This document shows, piece after piece, positions 47,008 through 55,867 of a stretch of 64,000 nt of DNA. Origin of the DNA: Planctomycetaceae bacterium (lineage in GTDB: Bacteria > Planctomycetota > Planctomycetia > Pirellulales > Pirellulaceae). A program made the position numbers and the translations under genes. Below the pieces are notes generated by a model, which was given only the letters and a program-made list of their open reading frames with translations, was not told the DNA's origin and made no database searches. Each line of letters opens with the position of its first letter. The stretch's first letter is position 1. The stretch is taken from NCBI GenBank assembly GCA_016794985.1, contig JAEUIQ010000103.1, forward strand, positions 62,001 through 126,000. The letters are read 5' to 3'.

Positions 47008-47607
47008 TTACTCGAACGCTCGCTCTAAACGCTGCAGGACACCTCGTTCCTTGGCGGAAACCCGACCGAGCCCTAAGATTCCTCCCGCCGAATCCGCAAC
47101 CTGATAGGCTCTCTCCAACACGCTTTGCTTGATCCGTTGAAACGTTCCTAATCCAGCCGCAGCTTTCAGGGCCTGTACGTAATCAACCCAAGCGGTGGCG
47201 ACTTCCTCGCCCGGAGCTTTCTTGAGCCATTCTTCCAGCAAGGCCGCCGCGGCAGAACGCGATTCGATTCCGGCCTCGGAGGCCGCTTTCAGAACCGCCG
47301 TTCGTTCAGCGGACTCGACAGCACCGTCCGCCCAAGCGACCCAAACCAGTGGGAACAACGCTAATGCGGATACTGTTTCGTCGTTGATACCTAAACCAAG
47401 CAACTCAGCGATAACCGACTCGTCTTTCAGACCCGTGCTGGACTTCAATCGATCTGCTGCCGTCTTGTGGGCAATGTCCGCACGCAGCTTTTCGATCAGC
47501 TTTCGGTCCACTTCGTTGAAGAACTGGGCTTCCAGGGCGTTCCCACGCTTTTGTAAGGAGTCGTCGTCCATCGTCGCTACATCGCTCCAAGATATTTGTG
47601 AATCCAA
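47008..47607 (-). CDS. Helical TerB-like protein of unknown function
   Basis: 199 residues, nearly all helical. The segment 'PLVWVAWADGAVESAERTAVLKAASEAG' resembles the acidic-turn helices of TerB/TIM44-like proteins. A basic C-terminal part ('RIKQSVLERAYQVADSAGGILGLG') follows. No membrane segment or catalytic motif. It lies immediately upstream of the epimerase gene. An in-frame ATG at MDDDSLQ is an alternative start. Confidence 0.65.
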   Translation of the reverse strand: MDSQISWSDVATMDDDSLQKRGNALEAQFFNEVDRKLIEKLRADIAHKTAADRLKSSTGLKDESVIAELLGLGINDETVSALALFPLVWVAWADGAVESAERTAVLKAASEAGIESRSAAAALLEEWLKKAPGEEVATAWVDYVQALKAAAGLGTFQRIKQSVLERAYQVADSAGGILGLGRVSAKERGVLQRLERAFE

Positions 47608-47736
47608 GGCCGACTCGGCGGCCTCCTTCGGTTCAACAACTTCCGCTTAAGAGTAAAGAAAAAACGGCAAACGAACCAGTAGGGAATGCCAATTGTCTAA
47701 CGAATCGTTGAGCAAATTTGTCCCTAAGCGGAGGGC

Positions 47737-47764
47737 TTGCCAATCCCGGAATCGTCTCTATACT
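47737..47764 (+). promoter_or_regulatory. Probable promoter of tRNA-Gly
   Basis: TTGCCA (47737-47742) and TATACT (47759-47764) are separated by 16 bases, and the tRNA gene starts 22 bases after the -10 box. This is the best sigma-70-like promoter I can see in the window. Assignment is by sequence only. Confidence 0.6.
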
Positions 47765-47786
47765 AGTCCTCCGCTACGGCACTAAT

Positions 47787-47859
47787 GCGGGTGTAGCTCA
47801 GTGGCTAGAGCGTCACGTTGCCAACGTGAATGTCGTGGGTTCGAATCCCATCACCCGCT
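47787..47859 (+). tRNA. tRNA-Gly (anticodon GCC)
   Basis: A 73-base cloverleaf: acceptor GCGGGTG/CACCCGC, D arm GCTC/GAGC, anticodon stem TCACG/CGTGA around loop TTGCCAA (anticodon GCC), T arm GTGGG TTCGAAT CCCAT. The discriminator is T and no 3' CCA is encoded. The last nine bases overlap the 3' end of the MaoC-like gene on the opposite strand, whose TGA stop lies at 47851-47853. Confidence 0.96.
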
Positions 47860-48819
47860 TTTCTCGCTTGAATACTCAACGACAAAGTTCGTTTCACTGG
47901 GACCGGCGCTTGTTTGACCCGGGGTTGTTTGACCCGGGGTTGTTTGAGCCGGGGTTGTTTGAGCCGGGGTTGTTTGACCGGTCGTTGTCTGATTGACGCT
48001 TGTTTGATTGGATCCGGCTTTCGGGCCAACTTCTGTGGGTTCACCTTCAAGTTCCGGTATTTCCGTCTCGGACTTCCTTAGGGGTTGGATTGTCCAAACA
48101 TTGAGCTCACCCGGGGAATCCACCAACACCGGATCGTTTGCGGGGAGTTCTGAAAACACTCGGATCGGGGGTGACTCGACCAGACGTTCTTCAGAAAAAC
48201 CGGTTTGCAGAACAGCCGGAGCGTTAGCCAAGCTCCCGCTCATGTCAGAACTCAAAGAGACGACTTGTTGGTCGATTCCTAGGAAGTGAGGTGCCGGGAT
48301 CGAGGACTCAAGTTTTGCCAATTCGTTCTTGGACGGATTCTCAATTTTGGGCGACGCCAATGCAGGTTGGCGAGCCGTTCGAGGTGTCAGTTCAACCAGG
48401 GAAACGAAAATTCCGCTTTGAACTTCTTCTCCGCTTTGATTGAGCAGTGACTTTTTCCACGTCACTTTTCCTGCGGACCGGCCGCCGCTCGACAACTCCA
48501 GAACCTCAGTAACCGCGCAAACCGTGTCCCCAATATGCACCGGTCTCAAAAACTTCCATTGGTCAACGGAGACCAATGCCAATGTTCGGACTGCCGGTGC
48601 TGTCGTCGATAATCCAGCGGCCCATGTCAATCCCATCAGCCCATGCATGAGAGGCTGCTTGAATCGGCTTTTCGAAGCGTAATCATGGTCGACATGAGCA
48701 CGATCAAAATCGCCGGTCATTCCCGCAAAGATAACGACGTCCGATTCTGTCACGGTCCGCCGAGCCGAAATCCATTTCTGGCCGACACTCAAGTCGTCAA
48801 AATAAAGAGCGGAATTCAT
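47851..48819 (-). CDS. MaoC-like hydratase with repetitive C-terminal tail
   Basis: 322 residues from the ATG at MNSALYFDD (48819); the start at 48861 adds 14 residues without support. The first 140 residues are a MaoC-type hot-dog domain with the hydratase Asp/His motif GDFDRAHVDHDYASKSRF and 'QPLMHGLMGL', likely acting on an enoyl thioester. The rest is low-complexity Ser/Thr/Pro-rich, ending in seven pentapeptides of the type QTTPG/QTTPA. Single-domain MaoC proteins have about 150 residues. The final codons and stop lie inside the tRNA-Gly gene on the other strand. Confidence 0.82.
   Translation of the reverse strand: MNSALYFDDLSVGQKWISARRTVTESDVVIFAGMTGDFDRAHVDHDYASKSRFKQPLMHGLMGLTWAAGLSTTAPAVRTLALVSVDQWKFLRPVHIGDTVCAVTEVLELSSGGRSAGKVTWKKSLLNQSGEEVQSGIFVSLVELTPRTARQPALASPKIENPSKNELAKLESSIPAPHFLGIDQQVVSLSSDMSGSLANAPAVLQTGFSEERLVESPPIRVFSELPANDPVLVDSPGELNVWTIQPLRKSETEIPELEGEPTEVGPKAGSNQTSVNQTTTGQTTPAQTTPAQTTPGQTTPGQTSAGPSETNFVVEYSSEKSG
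47910..48014. repeat. 15-bp tandem array in the MaoC-like gene
   Basis: Seven 15-bp units (47910, 47925, 47940, 47955, 47970, 47985, 48000) of the type TTGTTTGACCCGGGG; the first four are nearly identical and the others diverged. On the minus strand they encode T-x-[PG/A]-Q-T pentapeptides. Unit length equals five codons, so gain or loss of units keeps the frame. Confidence 0.9.
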
Positions 48820-49127
48820 TTCCGGTATGTGCCTAGCCAAAAAAAACGACTGGGAACCCAACGCCCAAGGTCAAGAGAATAACACCCGCGAAAAAAAACT
48901 CCAATGGCAGAATGGGTAAAATAGGCCAGAGTCGTGGTCTTGGGGGGCAAAACCGCAAGAAACCTGTCGCTGCGGCGGTCTGTTGGCTTCAAATTCGGGT
49001 TTCTATAGATCAAACTGGTGTTCGGTAACCGAAGCGACCGCTTGGCGGTTGAATCAGGTTGTCTGAGGCATCCCCTGGTATCCGCTGGTTAAACTTTCCC
49101 ACCCCTCCCGTCCCGAGAATATTCCCT

Positions 49128-50225
49128 ATGTCCAAGTCTCAGATTGCTTGCTTCGGAAAGCCTTCCGATTCCCTGGTTCGTCATCGAATTCTGATGGCCA
49201 GCATTCTTGGGTTAGGTCTGGCGTTGGTCCAGATTTTCGCGAGTGAATCCCAGGCCCAAAGTCGTGCCGTCAATACTTTGCCCGACTTCGCGTTGGACGT
49301 GGTTCCCATCATGGCCGAAAAGTGCCTGCGCTGTCACCAAGCGGATCGGGCAGAGGGGGACTTCCGCATCGATGACCCCGAGGCGTTGGCCAAATTTGTG
49401 GTTGCTGGCAGCCTGGAAGAGAGCCTTCTCTGGACGGAGCACTTGGCTGAGGACGCCGGCAACCCAATGCCACCGACGGAGGAAAACGACTCTTTAAGTG
49501 AAGGAGAACTGGCGACCGTCAAGTCGTGGATCAAAGGAGGAGCTAAGATTGTTGCCGACGTCGATTGGCGGAGGTCAAAGCCCAGTGAAAGCCAGCTCCA
49601 AGAAATCAACGACGTGGGAAGTCTACTGTGGATTTTGCTCGGGCGATTGCACCCCGCAGTGCTTCATTTTCCGGTCGCACTGTTGTCCGTCGCAGCCTTG
49701 TTCGCGATCTTTGCCTTCGGCAATGCCCACATGGACAAGGCAGCTGTTTACTGTTTGTTTCTAGGGTCGCTTGGGGCATGTCTGGCCGCTGCATCAGGTT
49801 GGGGTTTCGCCGAACACGAAAAATGGGAGAACTGGACGAGCGAATCGTTCCCGGATCCGAAATTCATGCATCGCTGGGGCGGAGTCTCAGTGGCCGCTCT
49901 GAGTTTGTTCGTGTTCTGCCTTGCGTTCTTTACGCGAATGAACCCAGAACGAAGTCAAGTTTGGTGGAAGCTGGGTGTCGTCCTAGTGGCCGGACTTGTT
50001 GGATTCGTAGGGCATGTGGGCGGCAAATTAACACACGACGATTTGTACACTGAACCGCTTCAGCGACTGCAAGAGTTGTTGTCGCAAGCACCTAAGACTG
50101 ATCAGCCTGATCCGTCAGATCAGGCCGATACGTCCGATAAGACCGATCCGTCCGATAAGACCGATCCGTCAGATCCGTCAGATCCGTCAGATAAGACCGA
50201 TCCGTCCGCTCAGACCGCTTCTTGA
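49128..50225 (+). CDS. c-type cytochrome with DUF2231 membrane domain and repetitive tail
   Basis: 365 residues from the ATG at 49128 (GAGAA upstream); the in-frame ATG at 49059 adds a stretch with no signal. Signal peptide (LGLGLALVQIFASESQA), then a planctomycete-type cytochrome domain with the haem motif CLRCH and a distal MPPTEEN region. Four hydrophobic helices (about 190-330) form a DUF2231 domain ('LLGRLHPAVLHFPVALLSVA', a His pair). The tail is made of TDPSD/K-type units (about 325-365). This suggests a periplasmic haem attached to a membrane domain; the reaction is unknown. Its 3' end overlaps csrA. Confidence 0.88.
   Translation: MSKSQIACFGKPSDSLVRHRILMASILGLGLALVQIFASESQAQSRAVNTLPDFALDVVPIMAEKCLRCHQADRAEGDFRIDDPEALAKFVVAGSLEESLLWTEHLAEDAGNPMPPTEENDSLSEGELATVKSWIKGGAKIVADVDWRRSKPSESQLQEINDVGSLLWILLGRLHPAVLHFPVALLSVAALFAIFAFGNAHMDKAAVYCLFLGSLGACLAAASGWGFAEHEKWENWTSESFPDPKFMHRWGGVSVAALSLFVFCLAFFTRMNPERSQVWWKLGVVLVAGLVGFVGHVGGKLTHDDLYTEPLQRLQELLSQAPKTDQPDPSDQADTSDKTDPSDKTDPSDPSDPSDKTDPSAQTAS
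50098..50219. repeat. Degenerate 9/15-bp tandem array
   Basis: Alternating GATCCGTC(C/A)GAT and AAGACC blocks encode D-P-S-D-K-T pentapeptides at the C-terminus of the cytochrome protein on the plus strand. Unit order is irregular (DPSDPSDPSD in the middle), a sign of recent slippage. The end overlaps the csrA stop on the minus strand. Confidence 0.85.
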
Positions 50226-50407
50226 CCTTTGACCGCTGGCGTTTCGGCAGCCGCTTCACCATTGGCCAGTTCCTCGCGGATGACGGCGAAATCGCGCGGC
50301 GCTTCAATACCCAAACGAACTGTCCCGCCTTGAAACCGCACCACGGTGACAACGATGTCGTTGCCAATCAAAATCCGTTCACCTGGCTTTCGACTCAAAA
50401 CCAACAT
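50210..50407 (-). CDS. csrA: CsrA-type RNA-binding translational regulator
   Basis: 65 residues starting MLVLSRKPGERILIGNDIVV, the family N-terminus, with GGAG ten bases before the ATG at 50407. RNA-contacting residues in 'LSRKPGE' and the 'VRLGIEAPRDFAVIREEL' strand-helix are kept. CsrA binds GGA motifs in mRNA leaders and controls translation. Its last 16 bases, including the stop, overlap the 3' end of the cytochrome gene on the opposite strand. No flagellar gene lies nearby, though CsrA often sits with them. Confidence 0.95.
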   Translation of the reverse strand: MLVLSRKPGERILIGNDIVVTVVRFQGGTVRLGIEAPRDFAVIREELANGEAAAETPAVKGQEAV

Positions 50408-50565
50408 CACACGCTCCCAACCGCCCGAAAAAAGAGATATAACAGACGCTCTAGCACTTTCGATCGACAGCGATTTCGGCGGTGCCTGTCGATAGGGAAC
50501 TTCCATGTCCCCAATAGCGTAAGGTGGTTGCGGCTCATTTTCAACAACTATGAGGGAATTTTCTC

Positions 50566-50787
50566 ATGTCCAAGTCGGACGGCCCGGAGATCACCGAAAA
50601 GGCGTGGCAACTATTGACGGAATGTAAGATCCAAGCGGCAGAAGAGGAGGGGCTGTTTCTGGATCTTCCTGGTTTTGGCAAGCCCCTGAAGTCGATCGAT
50701 GAAGAGGTGGAGGCCGAGTTACAAGAACTTCGCTCCAAACGACAACCAAACGGAACGCCAAATGGCTCAGTCCCAAACTGCAATTAA
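50566..50787 (+). CDS. DUF1992-type small protein
   Basis: 73 residues. The sequence 'EKAWQLLTECKIQAAEEEGLF' followed by LPGFGKPLKSID is the DUF1992 signature (a domain also found in DNAJC28). The function is not established. Its last 26 bases overlap the start of the nitrilase-family gene in another frame, so the two are coupled. Confidence 0.85.
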   Translation: MSKSDGPEITEKAWQLLTECKIQAAEEEGLFLDLPGFGKPLKSIDEEVEAELQELRSKRQPNGTPNGSVPNCN

Positions 50788-51646
50788 CGACTCGTCGAAC
50801 GAACCGAGCGAACCGGCCATCGTAGTCTGCGGCGTCCAGATGGATGTTGCCTTTTGCCAGCCAGAAAAAAACCTCGCCCGAATCATCACGCAGGCAAGGT
50901 CTGCCGCCAAGCAAGGCGCGAGGCTAGTGGTTTTCCCTGAGTGCGCATTGACAGGTTATTGCTTTGACTCACTTGAGGATGCCAGAACCGGTTCGCTGAC
51001 AGCTGATTCGAACGAGATTGAATCGTTGCGGCAGTTAAGTCTTGAGCTGGGCATCGCATTGATGGTTGGAACGGCGTGGCGTGAGTCGGACGGGACGCTC
51101 CGCAATGCGGTGTTGACCATTGATCGAGGACAATGGATCGATACCTATTTCAAAGTTCACTTGCCGTTCATGGGACTGGACCGCTATGTCTTACCGGGCG
51201 ATCGACTCCATCCGCCATTGGATATCGACGGCGTGCGGGTCGGTATTCACATTTGCTACGAAGGTGGATTTCCTGAGGTTTCCCGATGTCTGACGCTCGC
51301 CGGAGCCGACTTGGTGGTGCTGCCGACCAATTGGCCTCCGGGATCCGGGGTTTCTTGCCGGGTGATTCCTTCCTGTCGCGCTTTGGAGAATCGAATCTAT
51401 TTTATGGCCGTCAACCGCATCGGCACCGAAGGCAAGTTCACTTTTATCGGCAACAGTTCGTGGTGCCAACCGAGTGGAGCCGAAGTCGAACGATTGTCCG
51501 GGGAACACGAAGGTTGCCTCTTTGCTCGCATCGACACAGCTCAATCGCGTCGAAAACACTTGGTGATCGAACCCGGGGTGTATGAAGTCAACCGCATCGC
51601 CGATCGGCACCCAGAACTTTATGCCGCAGTCACTCAGCCCCACTGA
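50762..51646 (+). CDS. Nitrilase-family carbon-nitrogen hydrolase
   Basis: 294 residues from the ATG at 50762 (CGGAA upstream). The catalytic triad is visible: Glu in VVFPECALTGY, Lys in YFKVHLPFMG, Cys in IHICYEGGFPE. The family hydrolyses amides or nitriles; the substrate is not assignable. The length is normal. It overlaps the DUF1992 gene by 26 bases and precedes the metal-binding lipoprotein by 54 bases. Confidence 0.92.
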   Translation: MAQSQTAINDSSNEPSEPAIVVCGVQMDVAFCQPEKNLARIITQARSAAKQGARLVVFPECALTGYCFDSLEDARTGSLTADSNEIESLRQLSLELGIALMVGTAWRESDGTLRNAVLTIDRGQWIDTYFKVHLPFMGLDRYVLPGDRLHPPLDIDGVRVGIHICYEGGFPEVSRCLTLAGADLVVLPTNWPPGSGVSCRVIPSCRALENRIYFMAVNRIGTEGKFTFIGNSSWCQPSGAEVERLSGEHEGCLFARIDTAQSRRKHLVIEPGVYEVNRIADRHPELYAAVTQPH

Positions 51647-51700
51647 CCCTTTCTCCCAGTTACCATGTTTTTCCCACTTCGATGATAGGGCAATGCCTTG

Positions 51701-52741
51701 ATGGTTGCACCGATCAATTTGTTTCGCGTGGTCATTGCCCCAGCGAATTTCCTACTGTGGGGGCTGCTCTGGCTCTTCCCGTGTTCGGGCTGCCGTGACG
51801 CGACACCGTTGCCGTCCAGTCCGCTGCCGCATCCGATAACGGAGACGTACGAGGGAACCGGGCCGATCCAAATCGTAGCGACCGTTGGAATGGTCGGTGA
51901 CATGGTTCAAGCAATCGGCGGGGAACATGTTCAAGTCACCGTTTTGTGTGGCCCCGGTGTCGATCCGCATTTGTTCAAGCCGACCCGTGATCATGTCGCC
52001 CAGTTCTTGGCCAGTGACCTGATTGTCTACGCGGGGTTGCATTTGGAGGGCAAACTCAACGATCTACTCTTGCGGCTATCCCATCAGCGGCCGATTTATG
52101 CGGTGGCCCAGGGTATCGACCCTAAGTATTTGCTGCCTCCTGACTCGTCGGATCATGCGCCGGCGAAGGCGGGTGACGTCTCTTCGGAGATTTACAATAC
52201 TGCGGACCCTCACGCTTGGATGGACGTCGCGATATGGGCCGAGGCCGGACGTGGGTTGGCCGACTGTTTGAGCCGATTTGATCCACAAAACGCAGCCGAT
52301 TATCAAGCCAACTACTTGGCCTACCAACGGCAATTGCTAGCGCTGCATGAATTTGGCCAACAAAGACTAGCCAAGATCAAGCTCGAGCAACGAATCCTGG
52401 TTACCTCGCACGACGCGTTTCGTTATTTTGGGCGAGCCTACAATCTACGAGTGGAAGGCGTGCAAGGTCTATCAACCGAGTCCGAAGCGGGCTTGCAAAG
52501 ACTCAACGGTTTGGTCGATTTGTTGGTCGCCAAGCGCGTGCCTGCCGTCTTCGTGGAGTCCAGCGTCTCGGCTAAGAACATGCAGGCCTTGATCGAAGGA
52601 GTCCAAGCGCGGGGGCATCAAATCTCGTTGGGCGGTGAGCTGCATGCCGACTCGCTCGGGCCAGCCAATACTTCCGCCAGCACCTACCAAGGAATGATGC
52701 GTCACAACTTCGAGACGATCGCAGCAGCCCTTGAAGAATAG
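51701..52741 (+). CDS. Zn/Mn ABC-transporter substrate-binding lipoprotein
   Basis: 346 residues. N-terminal hydrophobic segment ends in CSGCRD, a lipobox-like Cys that would anchor the protein. The cluster A-I (ZnuA/TroA-type) fold shows metal ligands: His in DPHLFKPT, His in ADPHAWMDV, His in VTSHDAFRY and an acidic late residue in VFVESSVSAK, followed by GGELHADSLG. Binds Zn or Mn in the periplasm and delivers it to an ABC permease, but no permease or ATPase gene lies in the window. I start at ATG 51701 rather than the TTG three bases earlier. Confidence 0.92.
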   Translation: MVAPINLFRVVIAPANFLLWGLLWLFPCSGCRDATPLPSSPLPHPITETYEGTGPIQIVATVGMVGDMVQAIGGEHVQVTVLCGPGVDPHLFKPTRDHVAQFLASDLIVYAGLHLEGKLNDLLLRLSHQRPIYAVAQGIDPKYLLPPDSSDHAPAKAGDVSSEIYNTADPHAWMDVAIWAEAGRGLADCLSRFDPQNAADYQANYLAYQRQLLALHEFGQQRLAKIKLEQRILVTSHDAFRYFGRAYNLRVEGVQGLSTESEAGLQRLNGLVDLLVAKRVPAVFVESSVSAKNMQALIEGVQARGHQISLGGELHADSLGPANTSASTYQGMMRHNFETIAAALEE

Positions 52742-52772
52742 GGCCGTTAACATTCGCACCACAATCGACCAT

Positions 52773-53549
52773 CTAGGCCAACCGAAATAATTGTTTCGCG
52801 TTGTCTGTCGTGGCCGCCGCGAATGATCGTTCGCTTTCTTGCCGAGCGATTGCTAAGCACCGACCCGTGTGCACGACCATGGCGGGATGGTTCGGTCGTT
52901 GTCCCCGCTGTGGGTGCGGAGCTAGAAACGGACAGTCGGTCTCCACCAAAATCCGATTTGCCGGAACTCGGGCTGCGACGCTGCGAATATTCTCGGCATT
53001 CTTGTAGGTCGCCATTCCTGCGAAGCTAATATACAGCCCTAGCTCCAGACACTTCTCGGCGGTTTCCCACGACCCCGTAAACGAGTGCATGACCCCGGCC
53101 AAAGGAGTGCGGCTGGCGAACTCCCCTAACGCCATCAGAATTTCAGCGTCGCAATCGCGACTGTGAATAATGACCGGCAGCCCTGTCGCGATCGAATGTT
53201 CCAAGTGTCGACGAAAATTAGCTTGCTGAACTTCCAAGGGCGCGTCCTTCCAATAAAGGTCCAGCCCAGTCTCGCCCAAAGCCACAACTTTCGGATGAGT
53301 CGCTAGGGAGCAGATTTCCCGCCAATCGTCAGCCCCCGCTTTCGCCGATTCGTTCGGATGAATGCCAACGGAGGCCCACAAGTTCGAATGGCGGTCGCAC
53401 AAATCAAGACACACTTGCGAGGAACACAAATCGGTTCCCACGGCAATCATTCGGGTCACACCCGCCGCAGCCGCCAATTCCAAATATCTCGGCAATTCAG
53501 CCCGCAATTCGGCGTAGCCCAAGTGCGCATGAGTGTCAAACCACTCCAT
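52773..53549 (-). CDS. tatD: TatD-family metal-dependent nuclease
   Basis: 258 residues. TatD motifs: FDTHAHLGY, 'GVTRMIAVGTD', 'WASVGIHPNES', GETGLDLYW, 'PVIIHSRDCD', 'AGVMHSFTGS', and the final LVETDCPFLAPHPQRGQRP. The His, Glu and Asp ligands are all in place, so it is a two-metal 3'-5' nuclease of the TatD type. Its ATG overlaps the DUF2203 stop by one base (TGATG), coupling the two. Confidence 0.95.
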   Translation of the reverse strand: MEWFDTHAHLGYAELRAELPRYLELAAAAGVTRMIAVGTDLCSSQVCLDLCDRHSNLWASVGIHPNESAKAGADDWREICSLATHPKVVALGETGLDLYWKDAPLEVQQANFRRHLEHSIATGLPVIIHSRDCDAEILMALGEFASRTPLAGVMHSFTGSWETAEKCLELGLYISFAGMATYKNAENIRSVAARVPANRILVETDCPFLAPHPQRGQRPNHPAMVVHTGRCLAIARQESERSFAAATTDNAKQLFRLA

Positions 53550-54034
53550 CAGACCGTTTCATCAAACCGAGACTCGATCCGGTTCACGCCAGGATTTTCG
53601 GCGATATCGCGTCCGCGACTTTCCAAAGGTTTTCGTAAAGTCGGTTCCTGTTCCAGGTCATAATAATAGGCGATCTGCGGCTCGTCATACTTCCAGGACA
53701 GAAGAATCGGCTGTCCAAGACGCACCGATTGAAAGCTGACAATCCCTTCTGGAATGTCAACCAACCTCGCCCCCAATTGACTCAATTCTGCGACAAAACC
53801 ATTCAATCGTTCGGCGTCGTTTTCTAGCTCTTGTTCGATCGCCAGCCATTCCTCGGCATAGATGTCCTTGGCGACTTTTCCACCGCGGCGTTGCTTCATG
53901 TCGTCCAGACGCTCGCGGGTCTCAGAGAGCTGACGCTGCAAATTAATCGCGTCGCGGACAATCCGGCGGATTAGTGGCAGTCGAGCCTCGGCGTCGGCCA
54001 AAGTTAATGTTCGTTCAGTCGCTTGAGTCGCCAT
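53549..54034 (-). CDS. DUF2203 protein
   Basis: 161 residues from the ATG at 54034 (GAGAAATCCA upstream). A helical, partly coiled N-terminus ('LTLADAEARLPLIRRIVRDAI', 'LIRRIVRDAINLQRQLSETRE') and a C-terminal part 'LVDIPEGIVSFQSVRLGQPI' and 'LLSWKYDEPQIAYYYDLE' match DUF2203. Function unknown; it lies just upstream of tatD. The extended start at 54073 is not supported. Confidence 0.85.
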   Translation of the reverse strand: MATQATERTLTLADAEARLPLIRRIVRDAINLQRQLSETRERLDDMKQRRGGKVAKDIYAEEWLAIEQELENDAERLNGFVAELSQLGARLVDIPEGIVSFQSVRLGQPILLSWKYDEPQIAYYYDLEQEPTLRKPLESRGRDIAENPGVNRIESRFDETV

Positions 54035-54390
54035 TGGATTTCTCGCTTTTCTCCCCGCCGAGCGGGACGCCATACTCCTTCATCGGCATCCGCCCAACCT
54101 CAACTATTCTCACTTTTACTGCGAACGGTCATTCCTTCAAGCCCCGTAGCCGCTAAATCCTGGTAACTTGGGCGACTTGTTGGCGAAATTTCGCAGTTTA
54201 GACAACTCTTGAACGCCAAAGGTTCGCAAACTTGTGTGGATCGTCGTTTGGACAGTTTGGGCTGACTTTTCCATCTGTTCGGGTTGTTCCTAGGTTACGG
54301 TTTGAATTGATTCTGTCACCTATGACGATTCGATGATCTCTTCTGGGAACTGTCTCGATGTTTGGATGAACCGTTACGGAGCACTGCGGC
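54035..54390. other. Gap between divergent DUF2203 and BBP7 genes
   Basis: A 356-base divergent interval that must hold promoters for both sides. I see no convincing RNA, repeat or gene in it; boxes cannot be assigned with confidence. Confidence 0.5.
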
Positions 54391-55839
54391 GTGGTCAATC
54401 GGAGTTTTCGCAATTCCAGGTTCGCGATCGTCAACGGTTGGGTAGCGTTCGTCCTTTGGATGCACCCAGCCACGATGTTGGCCCAGATCACGATCGTGGC
54501 CCCGCAACCTGAAGCGGCGACCTTTGCCCACCCTCGCGATCCGCACTCGCCCGTCCGTCCAGCAGAATCTCAAGGCGATTCGCATCCGGCCGATTTGCCG
54601 TTTGAACGTCGCTTGCCTAACTGGGATCCGCGTTGGAATCAGGAAGAACTTTCTGGCGTCCGTTTGCATGAAGCCAGCCTACTTACTGACGAGGACTGTG
54701 GCTGTCCTCCGACTGCTGTGGACTTGGAGTTCGGACGCCACGTGACACACTCCTGGCCTCACCCAATGATGGATCGCCGAACTGGGCCAAGTCGTGATCG
54801 ACAATTCGCGAACGAGGGGCGACTCCACCAAGCCTACAAGGCGTCATACCGCAGCCAAATGCCTTCGCTCAAAAAAATGCACCCTTCAGATCAACGCCCC
54901 GAACCCGGTGAACGCGCCCAGGAGCCCGATTTGTTCGGTGCCACGAAACGCCAGGAACTGGCACCGCCAATCGGAAGTCGAGGTCAGTGGTTCGCACGGT
55001 ATGAAACCCTGGTCGCTTGGCCTTACTATTCGAACGGGCACTCGGGTTTGACGGTTCAATCTGGAGCGTTGGCACTCAGCGAACCATTCGATTACAACTT
55101 GCTGTTCGGACATCGAGGTGTTGTGGGTTGGGAAAGCAAGAAGGGGCCCGGTGGCATTTTCCAGTACACGGATTTATTTGCCGTTTCCGAGCGGTTGTCA
55201 GCGGCCGCCGTCGGGGGTGTTAGCGGAGTCGAAGCGAGCGTCGTCGTGCCAAGTCCGCTTGCCCCATTTTCAATCGCGGCTGCACCCGGCGAACGTCTGG
55301 AAGCCACCGCCCGGGAGCACCTAACTTCTTACCGTCCCACCGCCTTCAAACGCGTTTACTTCCCAATCTCGACCATTACGGGCGGATTCGGTTTCGACTA
55401 CACGGTCCTCCGCCAATCCGTTCACTATCGCCAATTTTCCAACCTTGCGACGACGGCCCCCAGCAATTCGTTGGATGGGCTCCGGCGTTTCTCCGGAATT
55501 GGGCCGAGTTTCGATATCGAATACCATCGTCCCATTGGCCATACGCAATTAGCGATGCTGGGCGGAGCTCAGATGGGCGTGCTCTTCGGCTCGGATCGTT
55601 GGAACGTTTTGGAAGATGGCATGTTGACGTATCAAGAAAACTCGCACCGAACCATTACCAATGCCAATGTTCGCATTGGTGTCGAGTGGTCCCAAGCCAT
55701 TGGCGCACGGCCGGATAGCCGCGTCTTTGCTCGCTTCACGATCGAAGGTCAGAATTGGCTCAATGCCGGCAATCTCAGCGATTCGAACTCCGCCTTGGGA
55801 TTTCTTTCGGGGAACTTTTCTTTCGGGGCAGCCTATTAA
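54391..55839 (+). CDS. BBP7-type outer-membrane protein
   Basis: 482 residues from a GTG start with GGAG nine bases upstream. Signal peptide (FAIVNGWVAFVLWMHPATMLA). A long polar linker (about 40-185) precedes a barrel-like part starting 'WFARYETLVAWPYYSNGHSG' with repeated aromatic strands and a terminal 'LSGNFSFGAAY'. Alternating hydrophobic residues and the end Tyr fit the planctomycete BBP7 family, of unknown role. It is followed by the palindrome at 55868-55937. Confidence 0.8.
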   Translation: MVNRSFRNSRFAIVNGWVAFVLWMHPATMLAQITIVAPQPEAATFAHPRDPHSPVRPAESQGDSHPADLPFERRLPNWDPRWNQEELSGVRLHEASLLTDEDCGCPPTAVDLEFGRHVTHSWPHPMMDRRTGPSRDRQFANEGRLHQAYKASYRSQMPSLKKMHPSDQRPEPGERAQEPDLFGATKRQELAPPIGSRGQWFARYETLVAWPYYSNGHSGLTVQSGALALSEPFDYNLLFGHRGVVGWESKKGPGGIFQYTDLFAVSERLSAAAVGGVSGVEASVVVPSPLAPFSIAAAPGERLEATAREHLTSYRPTAFKRVYFPISTITGGFGFDYTVLRQSVHYRQFSNLATTAPSNSLDGLRRFSGIGPSFDIEYHRPIGHTQLAMLGGAQMGVLFGSDRWNVLEDGMLTYQENSHRTITNANVRIGVEWSQAIGARPDSRVFARFTIEGQNWLNAGNLSDSNSALGFLSGNFSFGAAY

Positions 55840-55867
55840 GGACAGTCCCGAAATAACTTTCGTCGGT

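Noticed and set aside
47910..48014. Possible CRISPR array
   Set aside because: The units are contiguous with no spacers, and they lie inside a coding frame.
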